Shown piece by piece: positions 1 to 11,099 of a stretch of DNA of 64,000 bases. Made by a program: the position numbers and the translations under genes. The stretch is from NCBI GenBank assembly GCA_027257055.1, contig JAPVLO010000054.1, forward strand, positions 4,836,001-4,900,000, read 5' to 3'. The stretch comes from Cephalopachus bancanus (lineage: Eukaryota > Chordata > Mammalia > Primates > Tarsiidae). The notes below the pieces were generated by a model. That model was not told where the DNA came from and made no database searches. It saw only the letters and a list, made by a program, of their open reading frames with translations. Each line of letters begins with the position of its first letter. Position 1 is the first letter of the stretch.

Positions 1-422
1 TTCATAGTAGCATTATTTGTAGTAGCCCAGAGGTAGAAGCAACCCAAATGTTCATCAACTGATGAATGGATAAACAAAATGTGGTATTTTCATACAATGG
101 AATATTATTCAGCTGTAAAAAGGAAAAAAAGTACTGATACATGCTACAATTTGGGGAACCTTGAAAATATTATGCAAAGGAAAGAAGCCAGACACAAAAA
201 CCACATATTAGATGATTCCACTTACCTGAAAAGTCCGGAATAGGCACATCTATAAAGACAGAAAGTTGTTTAGTGTTTGCTTAGGGCTGGGAAGTATAGG
301 GAGATTGGGGAGGGGCGATAGCGCAAGTATGTGGGGGGTCTCTTTGTGTGGTAATGAAATTGTTCCAAAATTGACTGTGGTGATGGTTTCACCACTCTGT
401 GAATATATTTAAAACTATTATT
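1..422 (+). mobile_element. Old L1 (L1M-class) 3' end
   Basis: The sequence follows the end of L1 ORF2 and the 3' UTR in sense orientation: an 'acccaaatgttcatcaactg' block, then the 'aatggaatattattcagc' block for the conserved C-terminal residues of ORF2, then a G-rich 3' UTR stretch. Many substitutions indicate an old copy. It runs in from the left edge, so its 5' side is not visible. No reading frame survives. Confidence 0.75.
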
Positions 423-424
423 TT

Positions 425-1147
425 TTACATTTTATTTATTTTTAACTTTTAAATTTTTTTATTTTTAAAATTGTGGGGTACAATTCAGCATTAGGTAGAC
501 AAATATCCATTGTGCAGGTACCATTGTTGATGAGGTGTTTCCCCTGCATCCCCAGGCAGATTTCCATTACTGTCAATCCCACCTCCCCACCTCTCTCCAT
601 ACCCCTGCAGTTTCCCGCTACTGTCAATTCTTTTCTTATAGAATTACAATAGTTGTTCAAGGTTCACTTATGAGTGAGAACATGTGCTACTCAATTCTTT
701 GTTTCTGTGAAAGATCACTCTGTATTATGGACTCTAATTCCATTCAGGTTGCTGTGAAGTTTATGATTTTGTTCTTTATGGCTACGTAATATTCCATCGT
801 GTATATGTACCACATTTTTTTAATCCAGTCCTCTTTTGATGGGCAGCACGATTGGTTCCATGTTCTTGCTATTGTGACCAATGATGCAATAAACATACGT
901 GTGCAGGTATCTTTTTTATAGAGTGATTTGAGTTCTTCTGGGTATATTCCCAGTAGGAGGATTGTGGGGTCATATGGAAGGCTGATTTTTAGAACTTTTA
1001 GGAATCGCCACACTGTTTTCCACAGAGGCTGTACTAGTTTTCAGTCTCACCAACAGTGTAGAAGTGTTCCCTTTTTACCACATCCTCTCAGCATCTGTTA
1101 TTTTCTGAGTTATTGATGATGGCCATTATTCTTTACACTTTAAGTGA
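425..1147 (-). mobile_element. 5'-truncated younger L1, antisense
   Basis: The poly(A) tail appears as T-rich DNA at the low-coordinate end, so the element lies on the minus strand. Positions 744-1013 (minus) still encode the C-terminus of ORF2, with the motifs LLGIYPEE, DWIKKMW and IYTMEYY in order, ending at a stop. Below it is a 3' UTR of about 300 bp (a block with 'gggaaactgcaggggt' and 'aatggaaatctgcctgggg' read on minus) that recurs at 1721-2168 and 49331-49538. It is truncated within ORF2 near 1147. The open 89-codon stretch suggests a moderately young insertion. Confidence 0.9.
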
Positions 1148-1400
1148 GCAGATTTTGTGACATGTGAATGATATAGGCCCCACCCTTCAATGCTCCACAA
1201 TATTAAAGAAATTTTTGTACAAGAGATCAGTTCAATTTATCCTAACACCTCAGTTTTTCTTGCTTTGTCTTCCCTTCCTATCTTTGCTACCTGGCATGCA
1301 GAATTGCATGCATCCAGTTATTCACTCAAATTAGAGAGCAGGGAGGTAAGTAGCAGTGATATTTGTTCATTGATTCCTTCCCTGATTCACTCATTGTCAT
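1148..1400. other. Unassigned spacer
   Basis: Short AT-rich segment between an L1 end and an Alu. I recognise no gene or repeat in it. Confidence 0.5.
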
Positions 1401-1420
1401 TCCTATATCTTTTCCTTTTT

Positions 1421-1704
1421 TTTTTTTTTGAGTTGGAGTCTCACTCCGTCACCCAGACTGGAGTGCAGTGGCTGCTCCCGGCCACTGCAGCCTCAACCTG
1501 CTGGGCTCCAGCGATTCTTTTGCCTCAGCCTTCCAAGTAGCTGGAACTACAGGTGCACGCTACCACGCCCAGCTAATTTTTGATTTTCTGTAGAGATGAA
1601 GTCTCGCCAAGTTGTCCAGGCGGGTCTTGAACCCGTGGGCTCAGGCAATCCACTCACCTCAGTCTCCCAAAGCGCGGGATTACAGGCTGAGTCACCGAGC
1701 CTGA
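1421..1704 (-). mobile_element. Alu, lineage-specific subfamily, antisense
   Basis: It opens with poly(T), then 'gagttggagtctcactc', and ends at 'gctgagtcaccgagcctg', so it reads on minus. It carries the diagnostic ending GAGACTCCAACTC (minus) and the shortened AGCCTGTAATCC opening. The repeat 'tatcttttcctttt' occurs directly before (about 1406-1419) and after (about 1706-1719), a clear target-site duplication. The site lies in or beside the poly(A) tail of the L1 that follows. Confidence 0.95.
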
Positions 1705-1720
1705 CTATCTTTTCCTTTTT

Positions 1721-2168
1721 AAATTATTTTATGGGGGGTACAATTCAGGGTTAGGTACATATGTGGTCATCATACAGGTAAAGTTTGGGCCTTCCTTTGG
1801 TCCCCACTTTGCCTGGTTTGAGATCAGGTACCTTTATTGATGTTGTGTGTCCTCCCCACTCCCGACAGTGTCCCATTACTGCCAATCCCTTTCTTATAGT
1901 ATTATGATAAATGTTCAGGGTCTGCTTATAAGTGAGTATATGTGGTACTCAGATCTTTGTTTCTGTGAAGATCACTGAGTATTACAGACTCTAAATCTAT
2001 CCAAGTTGCCACGAAATCTGTAATTTTGTTCTTCTTTATGGCCACATAATATTCCATTCATGTATATGTACCACATTTTCTTTATCCAACCCACTTTTGA
2101 TGGGTAGCATGGCTGGTTCCATGTTTTTGCCATTGTGAATAATGCTGCAATACACATGCGTCCTGTAT
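1721..2168 (-). mobile_element. 5'-truncated L1, antisense
   Basis: Same family as 425-1147: the 3' UTR is followed by the end of ORF2 on minus. The 61-codon minus frame 1972-2157 contains MCIAALFTMAKTWNQPCYPS and then WIKKMWYIYMNG, after which small indels break the frame. It is truncated near 2168, about 100 bp short of the breakpoint of the first copy. Confidence 0.88.
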
Positions 2169-2169
2169 C

Positions 2170-2600
2170 TTTTTATCCATTCAATGCATATCCATGGAGC
2201 CCCTCTGTATGTCAAGCACTATGCTAGGTTCTGAGATCGACCTCTGAGTAAGGAAGACAAGATCTCAGTTGAAAAGGAGCTCTTGGTCCACTTGGGACAA
2301 CAGAAGGGTGCAAAGTTCACTGTAGTGCATCGTAACGATGCTGGGATAAGGAGCCTGGCTGCGGGGAAGGTCATGGAAACACTCTCAAAGAAGTGATGCC
2401 TCAGCTGACTGCCGAAGGTAACATATTTTGGCAACTTCTAAGGTCTCTAAATACTCAGACCCAGGGAAGTTAGGGAGTGGGGTGAGTTAAGGTTGGAGGA
2501 GTAGGTGGAAATCAGACAAAGCAGGGTTTAATAATCATATTAAGGAGATTGTGAGATGAACTGTTGTAGGCTCTTAAGCAAGAAATGACGTATTTTAAAA
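2170..2600 (-). mobile_element. L2 LINE fragment, antisense (probable)
   Basis: 'tgtatgtcaagcactatgctagg' is a diverged form of the L2 3' end read in reverse. The segment about 'gaagtgatgcctcagctgac' followed by 'gcaagaaatgacgtatttt' fits regions of L2 further upstream. Divergence is high, so the edges are approximate. Confidence 0.5.
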
Positions 2601-3005
2601 TTATTAAAATTGAAACACACATACTGTTTTGTATTCTCCAGGGTTTTATTTAAAGTATTTTTCTATGTTTTTGCACAAGTTTCATGTATTGCTTTTAATG
2701 GTCATATCTCTAATGTTGGACATTGAGGTTGTTTCCAGTTTCTGTCCCACAACCTTTATTCTATTTTAGGTCAACGTAACAATGGAATCTTCACTTTCTT
2801 ATGCATAGAAGCCCTGGTTCCCTGTTCAGGTTGACAGTGCAATGGATCTTTTACTTACATTATTTTTGTAGGAGTTATTCCTAGGAATGACTGCCGAAGG
2901 GTTTGAAAATGTTGCAGCTCTTACTTGGTTTCACCATGATGCTTTCTAAACAAGGTTATGCTAATTGATATTCTCTTTCCCAGCACTAAATAACCAGGAG
3001 TATGT
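2601..3005 (-). mobile_element. Very old L1M-like fragment, antisense (tentative)
   Basis: Blocks such as 'acattgaggttgtttccagt' and 'aggagttattcctaggaatg' resemble the antisense 3' part of old mammalian L1 elements, and match the better copy at 59475-60300 in order and spacing. No frame survives. Confidence 0.4.
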
Positions 3006-3019
3006 ATGAATATTTCTGT

Positions 3020-3021
<2 letters not shown>

Positions 3022-3062
<41 letters not shown>
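3022..3062. repeat. (CT)n microsatellite
   Basis: An uninterrupted run of about 20 CT dinucleotides, so it is likely polymorphic in length. Confidence 0.97.
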
Positions 3063-3064
<2 letters not shown>

Positions 3065-5670
3065 CATCCTCCTCTCCTATTCCATCATCTGTTTCTTGTT
3101 TTGGTAAAAAGACCTTCTTTCTGTGCATACTATTTGCCTAAACTCACCTGATGATCTGTCTAAAGGCTGAGCTATTTATATGAATCTTAGGCATGACATA
3201 TCAAAAAAGAAAACCATGGAGATATTGACACCATTATTGAGGGATAGAGTCTTTGGAGAAGGTAGGTGTTAGGGCCATGAGTGAAAGTAAAACCAAACTT
3301 AAATCACTAGGGTTGTTGATGCAATTTTGCTAGGCTACATGACCCTATACTTTTCTGTCAGAATTAAAATTTTTTTTTCATGAGAGCCATCGTTGTTTAA
3401 ATCATTTTTCTTTTTCTATTTTGGAGTCTTTTGTCCATCAAGAGACTCCAGTATGGAAAGGTACTGGCCTTCAGTATAATAAAATTTTATTTAAATAGGA
3501 TGTGGCATTAATGCTCTCCTCTGAAATATTATCAAAATAAAGATGACATTTAAACATCCCTGCTACTACTGCACATAAAAAGAGAATTACTTCTCATTCT
3601 GTGGAGCCTTGCAACTAATAATATATATTTATAACAGCAGTAGCAGTTACTTTAGCAAGATTCGTGTTTGTCTTCAGCAGGAAAAGTTGGTACTGGGAAG
3701 GTTTCAGCTGAAGGAGATTGTCTTGGCTAATATTAGACAAGTAGGATGGGATATTATGTGATATATTGACTTCAGAATGATTGGTCTGAGACTTGAATGT
3801 TGAAATCCATCATTTCCTCTTTGAGAGCTCTCTGCAGGAACATTGGGGCATAGAAGACTTTAAAGGAATAGAAAGTGCACTGTACAGGAAGTTAAGAGAA
3901 TTGGAATCTAGTCTTTACTTTGACCTTAATTCTTTTATTCATTATCTGTAAGGCCCTAGGTAAGTAACTTTTTGAGTCTTCTGATAAAGTCCATATGTTT
4001 ACTGGTAGGAAAATAACTTGCATGGAAAAGAACATTTTCCTCTTCCTCTAGATTTTCTAAACTGTTAACATATTGGCAATGTTTGAGGCTGCCAATGCCA
4101 GGGAAGCCTGTTCAGGAGACCACGGGATTCAATAATGGGAATGTTTGATGAGAGGTTGTGTGCAGCAGTAGAAAGAGCCAGTGTAGACGTCGGGATGCTT
4201 GAGTCATGGTATGGCTTCCTCTTCCCTGTTATTGGGACTTGAGCATTTCAAATATCTTCCCTGGTTTTTAGGGAAGTATCCACAGCTCTGTCAAATGAGT
4301 TAGTTGATTTTGTGGTCTCTAGGAATTCCTTTCAGCGTGGGCATTTGGTGGTCCCATGATTTCTTTCTAAGAAAGTTCTAGCCTCTACCTTTGTTTCCAC
4401 ACGGAATGTTCATGGCCTTGAATGGACTGACTCATTCCAAACTACTGCCTGTTGAATTGAGGGGACTCCTCTGTGCTATTTAGATCACACTCCTGAAGCG
4501 TGGTTGTGATGACATATATTATGTATTATCAAGTTGAAACTATTTTTAGAAATACTGGAAGAAAAAGGCAACATTGATATTTCATTCTGGTTTCTATGTG
4601 GGGATACAGATGGTCCAATGACTGAAGGGCTTGGAGAACTGGAGATATTACATAGAAAGTTTCTTTTTGTGAAATAAGCAGGTGTCAACGAAGTATTCAA
4701 AGACTAGGAAGTTAATGTCTCCTTACTGACAGGATACAGGAGATTAATATCACATGAACATTTATTACTTATTAGGCATCGTGTTTAGCATTTGACAAGA
4801 TACTTTGTCTTGGAGGGCATGTGCACCTTATAAATATTGCCATTCTTCAGAAGCAAACAAGCACCTCCTGACACATGAGCTGTTCACAGAAGTAGATGCT
4901 TAGCGCTTGCTGGTTGCATGATTGAATCAATACAATGAAAACTCTTTTCAGTGTGTTCATCATTGCCAATATGATTTTTTTTCCCACATATGATTAGATT
5001 TTAGCTAAATCTCAGGGTTGTTTTGGAAAGGTAATATCTGGGGCTCTTCAACCAGCTTTGTATGGGGAGGGCAAGAGTTGAAGAGGGGTGAGGAAGTGAG
5101 AAGGGTCATCGTGTCCCAGCTAGATCCTTCTTTCTGAAGCTGATTTAGATGTAGAATTCATTGGGTCTTTAAGGTAGAACCAGTCCATCTTCTTTTCTTC
5201 CCTCTGTTCCCATGAAAGTACTAGGCATAAACTCCAAGATTTAAGGCCAAATGTTTAATTTGTAAACATTCCATCTAGAAGTCGTTTTGGGCTGCAAGAG
5301 CTCAGCTCAATGAAGAGAACCACTTCCAAACCGCTTTTTGTTTGGGTTCTCATGACAGCAACTCACCTGGGGTTTATTTTTCCACTCAGTTTTCTCTACA
5401 GGTTTGGGTGGCAGGTCACATTATTTCTTGGCCGAGGCACTAGGCTCTTCCCATCATTAGTACAGCCAAATCATAACAGTAGGAAGCTTAGATAACGTGG
5501 CTCATGTACCTGTGGTTTGTCTTTCTGAGGGTGGTTAGTTAGCAGTTAGGGAATTCCTGAGATTCACTGATATTCTCTGGAGGCATAAGTTAGTTGCTGA
5601 TTTAGAGGGATGAGAATAACATACTGAAGCCTCTTTAAAGTATTACTACAGAGAAAAATCAAGGCCTTTC
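3063..5670. other. Unassigned, likely single-copy DNA
   Basis: About 2.6 kb of AT-rich sequence with no long frame, splice-consistent coding block or recent repeat that I can support. Around 4745-4860 there is faint MIR/L2-like resemblance ('tattaggcatcgtgtttagc'), too weak to call. The frames at 4485-4700 and 5310-5495 show no protein I recognise. Confidence 0.5.
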
Positions 5671-5674
5671 ACTA

Positions 5675-5960
5675 GTGCACACACATTTATTTTCTGGACA
5701 CCTAAAATGTGTTAAGTGTTAGGAAAAGAAAGCATGGCCGCTTACCTCAAGAATCAATCTCTCTCTCTCCCCCTTCTCCCCCGCCATTGCTCTCCTCTCT
5801 CTCTCTCGCTCTCCTCTCTCTCTCTCGCTCTCCTCTCTCTCTCTCGCTCTCCTCTCTCTCTCTCGCTCTCCTCTCTCTCTCTCCCTCTCTCTCCCCGGTG
5901 GGGCAGATTATTGAGCAAACTCAAAAGTTCCAATAGTGTAATGGGAGCAGAAAAAGTCTA
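5675..5960 (-). mobile_element. L2 fragment, antisense, holding a minisatellite
   Basis: 'acctaaaatgtgttaagtgt' at about 5701 matches the reversed L2 3' end (xACCTACTATGTGCCAGGCA in better copies). Weak L2-like sequence seems to resume after the CT-rich tract at about 5900. Old and diverged. Confidence 0.45.
5789..5886. repeat. 19-bp CT-rich minisatellite, five units
   Basis: The unit GCTCTCCTCTCTCTCTCTC repeats with a G at 5789, 5808, 5827, 5846 and 5865, an exact 19-bp period. The next expected G (5884) is replaced by C. This is a higher-order repeat inside a CT tract, not a simple dinucleotide run. CT-rich frames through it, with long Ser/Leu/Pro runs, are artefacts. Confidence 0.95.
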
Positions 5961-6195
5961 CCTTTACTCAAAGGAATCAGAGCAGACCAACCAGAGGAAG
6001 TCAGAGTTAAGCAGCCTCTTGAGAAATCTATTGGCATCAACCGGGAAAAACCCAGAAAAGACATCTCAAGTTGAGGGAGCAACCTATACAAGAGCACAAC
6101 CATAAAAAGGACATATCTTTGTAGGAACCACAACTAGCATGGGATGGCTAAAAGACAGGTTGTATGTGTGTCTTTTGGAGACTCCCTTCTGGAGT
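5961..6195. other. Unassigned spacer
   Basis: Nothing recognised; moderately AT-rich. Confidence 0.45.
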
Positions 6196-6199
6196 AAGA

Positions 6200-6480
6200 G
6201 AGAATGGATAAGTGGTGAGAGGTGACACTGGAGAGGGAAGCCAAGACTGTGTCATGACACCCTTGCCTTATATGCCATTCTAAGAAGTTTGATCTTTATC
6301 CTTTACTGATAACATGGGAGAGCATTCAGAGATTTTAAGCATAAGAATGACACTTAGTAACTCAACATATATTACCAGGTACCCACCATGTGCCAGGTTT
6401 GGTGTTAGGGACTGAGGTTTCAGCAATGGATAAGATTGCTAGGTTCATGTCAGACATGATCTGATGTACATTTTAGAAGG
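6200..6480 (-). mobile_element. Two L2 fragments, antisense (probable)
   Basis: 6356-6480 contains 'ccaggtacccaccatgtgcc', a good reversed L2 3' end, then an 'aatggataagattgct' block. 6200-6350 ('ctaagaagtttgatctttat', 'taagcataagaatgacactt') looks like an upstream L2 segment. Their order is wrong for one continuous copy, so they are separate pieces. Confidence 0.5.
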
Positions 6481-7253
6481 AAGTTGAGTGGCAGTAATGT
6501 GGGTGATAGAGTGAACTTAGAGTGAGTGAGAAGTGAGAATCCTAGACTCTTACTTTCTACCTTCATTGAGGCCATCTGGGAAGTGTTGATCATAATTTTC
6601 CACAGCCCTCAGAACACAAGAGTAGCTTATTTTCAGTACTTCAAAAAGAAATTCTGAAACATCATGACCTGGGTAAGTACTAATGAGAAGCCTGATGCCC
6701 AATGAATGAGGAAAGGAGGGCATGTATAGAATTAAAAGGCATAACATGAAAGATAAAGGAAGTTGTGCAAAGATAATGGAAGTTGTGCAAAGAGATTGGG
6801 AATCCTAGGAGATACCTGTGGGAGTATAGAAAAATGAGACAGGGAAGGGAGTGTATTGTACACCACTGTGGGATCACAGTAGAGTCTGACATCACTGGGG
6901 ATTTCTTGGAGGCAGAATAGAACACACCTCAGAATTATCTCAACTAAGTGTCTAGGAAGCTGGAGTATTTATCCACCACCTTGCTGTCTATCAGTGGTTA
7001 AGGTACACTTCAGGAAATATCCAACTTGCTCTGTGCACAGACTAACTATACTCCTAAGACCAGAGTCCTGGTTGCTCATGTGAGGCGGCCATCAGTGTGT
7101 TGAGCGGAGAGCTAGGAAAATGTGGGTGGATAGTAATGGCATCTACCACAGGAGGTGATGATTCTTGGGTGCTTTTTTATATTCATTCATAGGCACTGGA
7201 CTCTCAATGTTTGCAATAATATGTATAAAACAACAATCCTACCTGTTAGGTTA
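6481..7253. other. Unassigned DNA
   Basis: No gene or confident repeat. A local direct repeat, 'ggaagttgtgcaaag', occurs at about 6758 and 6778, a short tandem duplication of roughly 20 bp. Confidence 0.5.
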
Positions 7254-7492
7254 GGTTGGTTGTTCTCAAATGGGGGTGATTTAGCCCCATCCCTGGGGGA
7301 TATTAGCCAACATCTGGAATCATTTTTTGATTGTCACAACTGGGAGGGAGAGAGTGCTACCGGCATCCAGCAGGTAGGCCAGAGAGGATGCTAAATGTTC
7401 TGTAATGAACAGGACAGTCGTTTCCACTCCAATCCCATGAAAAAGTGTCCAATCCAAAACGTCGACAGTGCTGAGGTTGAGAAACTCTGGGT
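7254..7492 (+). mobile_element. MER5A-type non-autonomous hAT (Charlie) transposon
   Basis: It begins 'ttggttgttctcaaatgggg' and ends 'gaggttgagaaactctgg', the MER5A terminal repeats. Between them lie the blocks 'gattgtcacaactgggaggg', 'gctaccggcatccagcaggt', 'gaacaggacag' and 'aatccaaaacgtcgacagtg' in consensus order. Nearly full length. It carries no transposase gene; such elements were moved by a hAT-Charlie transposase early in placental evolution. Confidence 0.88.
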
Positions 7493-7499
7493 TAAATTG

Positions 7500-7640
7500 A
7501 TGTTATTTCACAAATAAGAATTCCAAAGTTAAGAGGAATTGAATAACTTCCTTGGGTTTATAAAACGAGTACAGGGCCAGCCAGGATTTGAATCGAGGTT
7601 TATCTGCTTCCAAAGCCCTTGCTTTTTGATTTGCATTGGT
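7500..7640 (-). mobile_element. MIR SINE fragment, antisense
   Basis: 'tcacaaataagaattccaaag', 'gccagccaggatttgaatcg' and 'cttccaaagcccttgct' follow the reversed MIR consensus in order. It is moderately diverged and was probably adjacent to the MER5A insertion. Confidence 0.65.
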
Positions 7641-8720
7641 TGGCCTTCCAGAGAGAGAGAAAGAACTCGAATCCCAGAGGCTCACTGAAAAAACCCCAGC
7701 GTTAGTACTGGCCATGTCTCCTGGCCCAGGACTTCAAAGGAGCCTGGAACTGGCTGGAACTGGAAGGAGGTGGTGGTGGTGGGGTGTGGAATAGAACACC
7801 TTTCCCATCTTTTCCTGGCCTCTCTCTCTCCTGGGCAAGTTGGGGCAGGCTCAGTGGGCACAGGTCCCGGGTCTGCATACCAGGGCTGGCGAGATGCCCT
7901 TAGCTGGAAGTTCTGACTCCTTCCCAATGCACAAGGACGCCCTTCTGCTGCCAAATCTGGCTGGTGGTTCTTTCTGGAATGGCAGCTCTCCCCTTCCCCC
8001 CCAGGGTTGGGATGATCTTCTGGCAAGCAAATGTACTAAAGAGTTACAGGTGGTGCAGATACGGTTTGGAAGGAATCCCAGCTGGGCCTCCTCCCAAGAT
8101 CCTTCTGATCACTCACCAGATAACTCTAGCTGTTTGCAGAGTCCCGGGAATCTTAGCTGCTCCAGGAAACCAGTTTCAAGGGCAACAAGAGGCTCGGAGG
8201 AGCTAGAATAATCTTGGAAACTGAAACTGCTTTGTCCTTTGCCTCCTTAGGTTGGAGATATTTTTGCAATGTCACTGAACTCTCCATCTCCCACCTTATG
8301 ATGAGGAGTGAATAAAATAATGAAAAGGGGGTGGGATGTATGAGAGAAAAGATAGGCTCAAAATCTGATGACTTGATCCAGACACCTCTAGGTCTCTGCA
8401 CATGTGTTGTTCCCTTTTTGGAGGTGATGTATACATCGTTTTTCTTTGGGCATAGGACATGGGCTCCTTTGAGAACATTCAGCTCTGTAGTGTCAAGTCT
8501 TCTGGTTTCCAGAACTACATCCTGCCCTGTAGGGGAATTGACATCCATCACACATGCTGTTCCTGGTATGTTTAATCAAACTTTCATTTGATGTTGGTTG
8601 GAATTTCACATGTGGACCAAGTATAGAAAAATTAAGTGATTCCAGCAGCTTAAGTCTAAAGGAAACCATTAACCTTTGATATCAAATAAATTAAAAGATA
8701 GCACATCTCAATAATCTGTG
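7641..8720. other. Unassigned, relatively GC-rich DNA
   Basis: More GC-rich than its surroundings (especially 7680-8210) with overlapping open stretches on both strands (7682-8026 minus, 7840-8211 plus, 8153-8551 minus). None shows a domain, a repeat-derived protein or a family resemblance. Several open frames on both strands over the same DNA are expected where stop-rich AT content drops. A regulatory element is possible but not shown. Confidence 0.45.
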
Positions 8721-8722
8721 TT

Positions 8723-8998
8723 AGCCGGACTCGGTGGCTCAGCCTGTAATCCCGCGCCTTTGGGAGGCTGAGGTGAGTGGATTGCCTGAGCCTGCAGGTT
8801 TGAGACCCGCCTGGGCAGGTGAGACCTCATCTCTACAATAAATCAAAAAATTAGCCGGGCGTGGTAGTGCGCGCCTGTAATTCCGGCTACTTGGAAGGCT
8901 GAGGCCAAAGGATCGCCGGAGCCCAGCAGGTCGACGCTGCGGTGGCTGGGAGCGCCCACTGCACTCCAGTCTGGGCGACAGAGTGAGACTCCAACTCA
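8723..8998 (+). mobile_element. Alu, lineage-specific subfamily
   Basis: Sense copy from 'agccggactcggtggctcag' to 'gagactccaactcaaa'. The target-site duplication 'ataatctgtgtt' lies at 8711-8722 and 9024-9034. The A tail has become an (AAT)n microsatellite. Intact left and right arms; the left-arm B-box region reads 'ggtttgagacc'. Confidence 0.95.
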
Positions 8999-9028
8999 AA
9001 TAATAATAATAATAATAATAATAATAAT
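8997..9028. repeat. (AAT)n microsatellite in an Alu tail
   Basis: About ten AAT units arising directly from the Alu A-rich tail and running into the target-site duplication. On the minus strand it encodes a spurious tyrosine run. Confidence 0.95.
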
Positions 9029-9059
9029 CTGTGTTTGGAGGCATGGAGTCGTAGCTGGT

Positions 9060-9300
9060 TCACTTGTTCATTCGTTACTTCATTTTTTTCACTTGTTCAG
9101 CAAGCAGTAACTGAGTGCTTACTATGTTTATATCATTTAGCAGGTATTGTGGAGGGTATTGAGGTAAGTATGATAAAATTCTTACCCTTGAGAAGCTTAA
9201 AATCTAATTAAAATCTAATGGGAAAGAAGAAATAAATAGCTATTTCACATTACAGGATATAAATATTACAAGAGAAGTGTGAAAAAGTGTAGTGATTCTA
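9060..9300 (-). mobile_element. L2 fragment, antisense
   Basis: 'gtaactgagtgcttactatg' and 'gataaaattcttacccttga' followed by 'gaagcttaaaatctaatt' match the reversed L2 3' end in order. No coding remains. Confidence 0.65.
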
Positions 9301-10355
9301 TTTTATTCTAGGCTGTGACAAAATTCTGGCATCATCATGAGATAGCAATTGTGGGCTGTATTTTTAAGAAAATAGGTCTGGAGAGGAAGAGAAAAACAGT
9401 CTTTTAGTTGAGGGGTAGGTAAGGTTGGGGAAATACTTCAATCAAGTAGGCTTGGTTCCCAAATAATTTGTTTCCTTAAAAACTTCTTGTTCTGTTCTTC
9501 TGCTATAGTCTCTGTTAAAGCTAACTTAGTGTATTACATATCAACACTGTTCGACATATGACTTGTGGACTGATGCTGTTAGTAACTGCCAATTTACTAT
9601 TGCATAACAAGAAATGGATGGTAAGCATTTAGTAACAGTTAAAGCAATTTGACAGTAATTCTGTTTGTTGACTGTAATAATTACAAAAAAGGGACTTGTA
9701 TTTTGTGTATCTTTGTATAATTTTATTTTCCTAGTAGTTTATTTTTATTGTGTTTTCCAGAAGTATCCGTCTGTGACACATCAGGAATACAATAATAAAA
9801 AAAGCTATTTCTTGCCATAGATGATCTGACAAGCACCGGGTCAATGCTTACATCTGTCTTCCTACTAAAAATCTAAGTTTCCTCAGGCAGGAGCTGTACT
9901 TTTTATGCTTGTATTTCAGTCCAGAGCCTATGAGTAGGTGCTCCTTAATTATTTTTTTGAATTAAATGAAAACATAAATGAGATGTGGGTCAACCATTTA
10001 ATAAGTTATTTTCAACTTTTAGAAAACCCGTTTGTATTTTTCAGCTTGCATTAGCTCTTGGATTCATACCTTCATTCACAGTAAAAGCAGTACTTGATGT
10101 TATTGTCCTAGTAATACTTCCAAGCTTGAAGGTTGTAGCCTTGAGTCTCAATGTTCAGTTATTTGCGAATGTGTACTTCCTCACCCTAGAGATGGCTTCA
10201 TGAGTCTAAGAATTGAAGCCTCACTACCTTATTCCTTCTCCCTCATCCACCAATTTCAGTATACTGGGTCTGTTCCTGTTTTATATATTTCCTAAAATGA
10301 AGAAATTGGGGTCTTATACATTACTGTCCTTCTTATAATTCTTATTGTTCTGTTG
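9301..10355. other. Unassigned, AT-rich DNA
   Basis: About 1 kb without a recognisable gene or repeat. The 72-codon plus frame 9985-10203 is hydrophobic but matches nothing I know. Confidence 0.5.
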
Positions 10356-10359
10356 ACAT

Positions 10360-10690
10360 TTATTCACCACTTATTCCCCAAACACTTATTAAGTACCTGT
10401 ATGAGCTTAACATTATACTAGGCATTAGGGATACAAATCATAAACAGACGTCCTACTTTCAAGGAGTGTACAGTCTAGTAGGGGAGCAAGGCATATAAAT
10501 ATAAAAACACAAGGAATTCCAGGTACCAGGACGGATATCTATATGAGAAAGAGAGCGGGCACAAGACCCAGAGTGGTCAGTTCTATGTAGGGAGCCAGGG
10601 GATGCGTCACAGGAGAGGTGTTTTTTAAGTTCAGGTAGAAATGTGAATGGGTATTTGCCAGGGGCACAGCAGGGCTGATTGAGAGCGGGT
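10360..10690 (-). mobile_element. L2 fragment, antisense
   Basis: 'cacttattaagtacctgtat', 'actaggcattagggatacaa' and 'caaggagtgtacagtctagt' are classic reversed L2 3' blocks. 'cataaatataaaaacaca' and the later 'ttgccaggggcacagcaggg' fit the next L2 segments. Longer than most L2 pieces in the window. Confidence 0.75.
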
Positions 10691-10707
10691 GTAGGATTGT
10701 GATTGAG

Positions 10708-10872
10708 AGCACTCACCACCACCACACTGCCACTACCCATACCAACACCATCATTATATCCACCACTACCACTACTGACCCACCATCGTCATTATGACCA
10801 CTCTACTACCACCAACACCATCATCTTTATAACCACCTTATTACTGCTGTCACCAACACTACCACTTGCTGA
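10708..10872. repeat. Degenerate (CAY)n / (ACC)n trinucleotide tract
   Basis: About 160 bp dominated by CAC, CAT and ACC triplets ('caccaccaccacactgcc', 'ccaccactaccactactgac'), with long imperfect repeats such as 'ccaacaccatcat' at about 10743 and 10812. It looks like an old, interrupted trinucleotide expansion. Confidence 0.85.
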
Positions 10873-11095
10873 CATTTGTTGACATTTAGTATGTTTAGGC
10901 ATAGTGCTGAGGAAAGACTTCATGTGCGTTATCCCACATAATCTTTATAGCCTATGAAGCAGGCACTCTTAGCGCCCCCAATTTACGAGTGAGAAAACAG
11001 TGGAGTAGTTAAATAATTTGCCCCGCTTTACGCATTAACAGGTGACGGGACTCAAACTCAGGTTTACTTGATTTCGAAAACTAAGCTAATCACAA
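10873..11095 (-). mobile_element. MIR SINE, antisense
   Basis: 'tagtatgtttaggcatagtgc', 'ttatcccacataatctttat', 'caatttacgagtgagaaaac' and 'gacgggactcaaactcagg' follow the reversed MIR consensus over most of its length. Confidence 0.8.
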
Positions 11096-11099
11096 GTCT

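Noticed and set aside
744..1013. Possible small gene (89 codons, minus)
   Set aside because: The residues are the C-terminus of L1 ORF2; it is part of a 5'-truncated retrotransposon.
5709..6105. Ser/Leu/Pro-rich frames of 75 and 129 codons
   Set aside because: They are driven by the CT-rich minisatellite, which is open in all phases on this strand.
7682..8551. Cluster of overlapping frames of 80-132 codons on both strands
   Set aside because: No conserved domain, overlapping phases on both strands, and locally higher GC content that lowers stop frequency. No promoter, splice or poly(A) context supports an exon.
8739..9044. Open frame with residues like [20 protein letters not shown]
   Set aside because: This and similar frames at 12308, 13976, 39585, 45932 and 53721 are translations of Alu elements, recognisable by the shared Leu-Ser-Pro-Arg-Leu-Glu-Cys-Ser-Gly motif. 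They are not genes.
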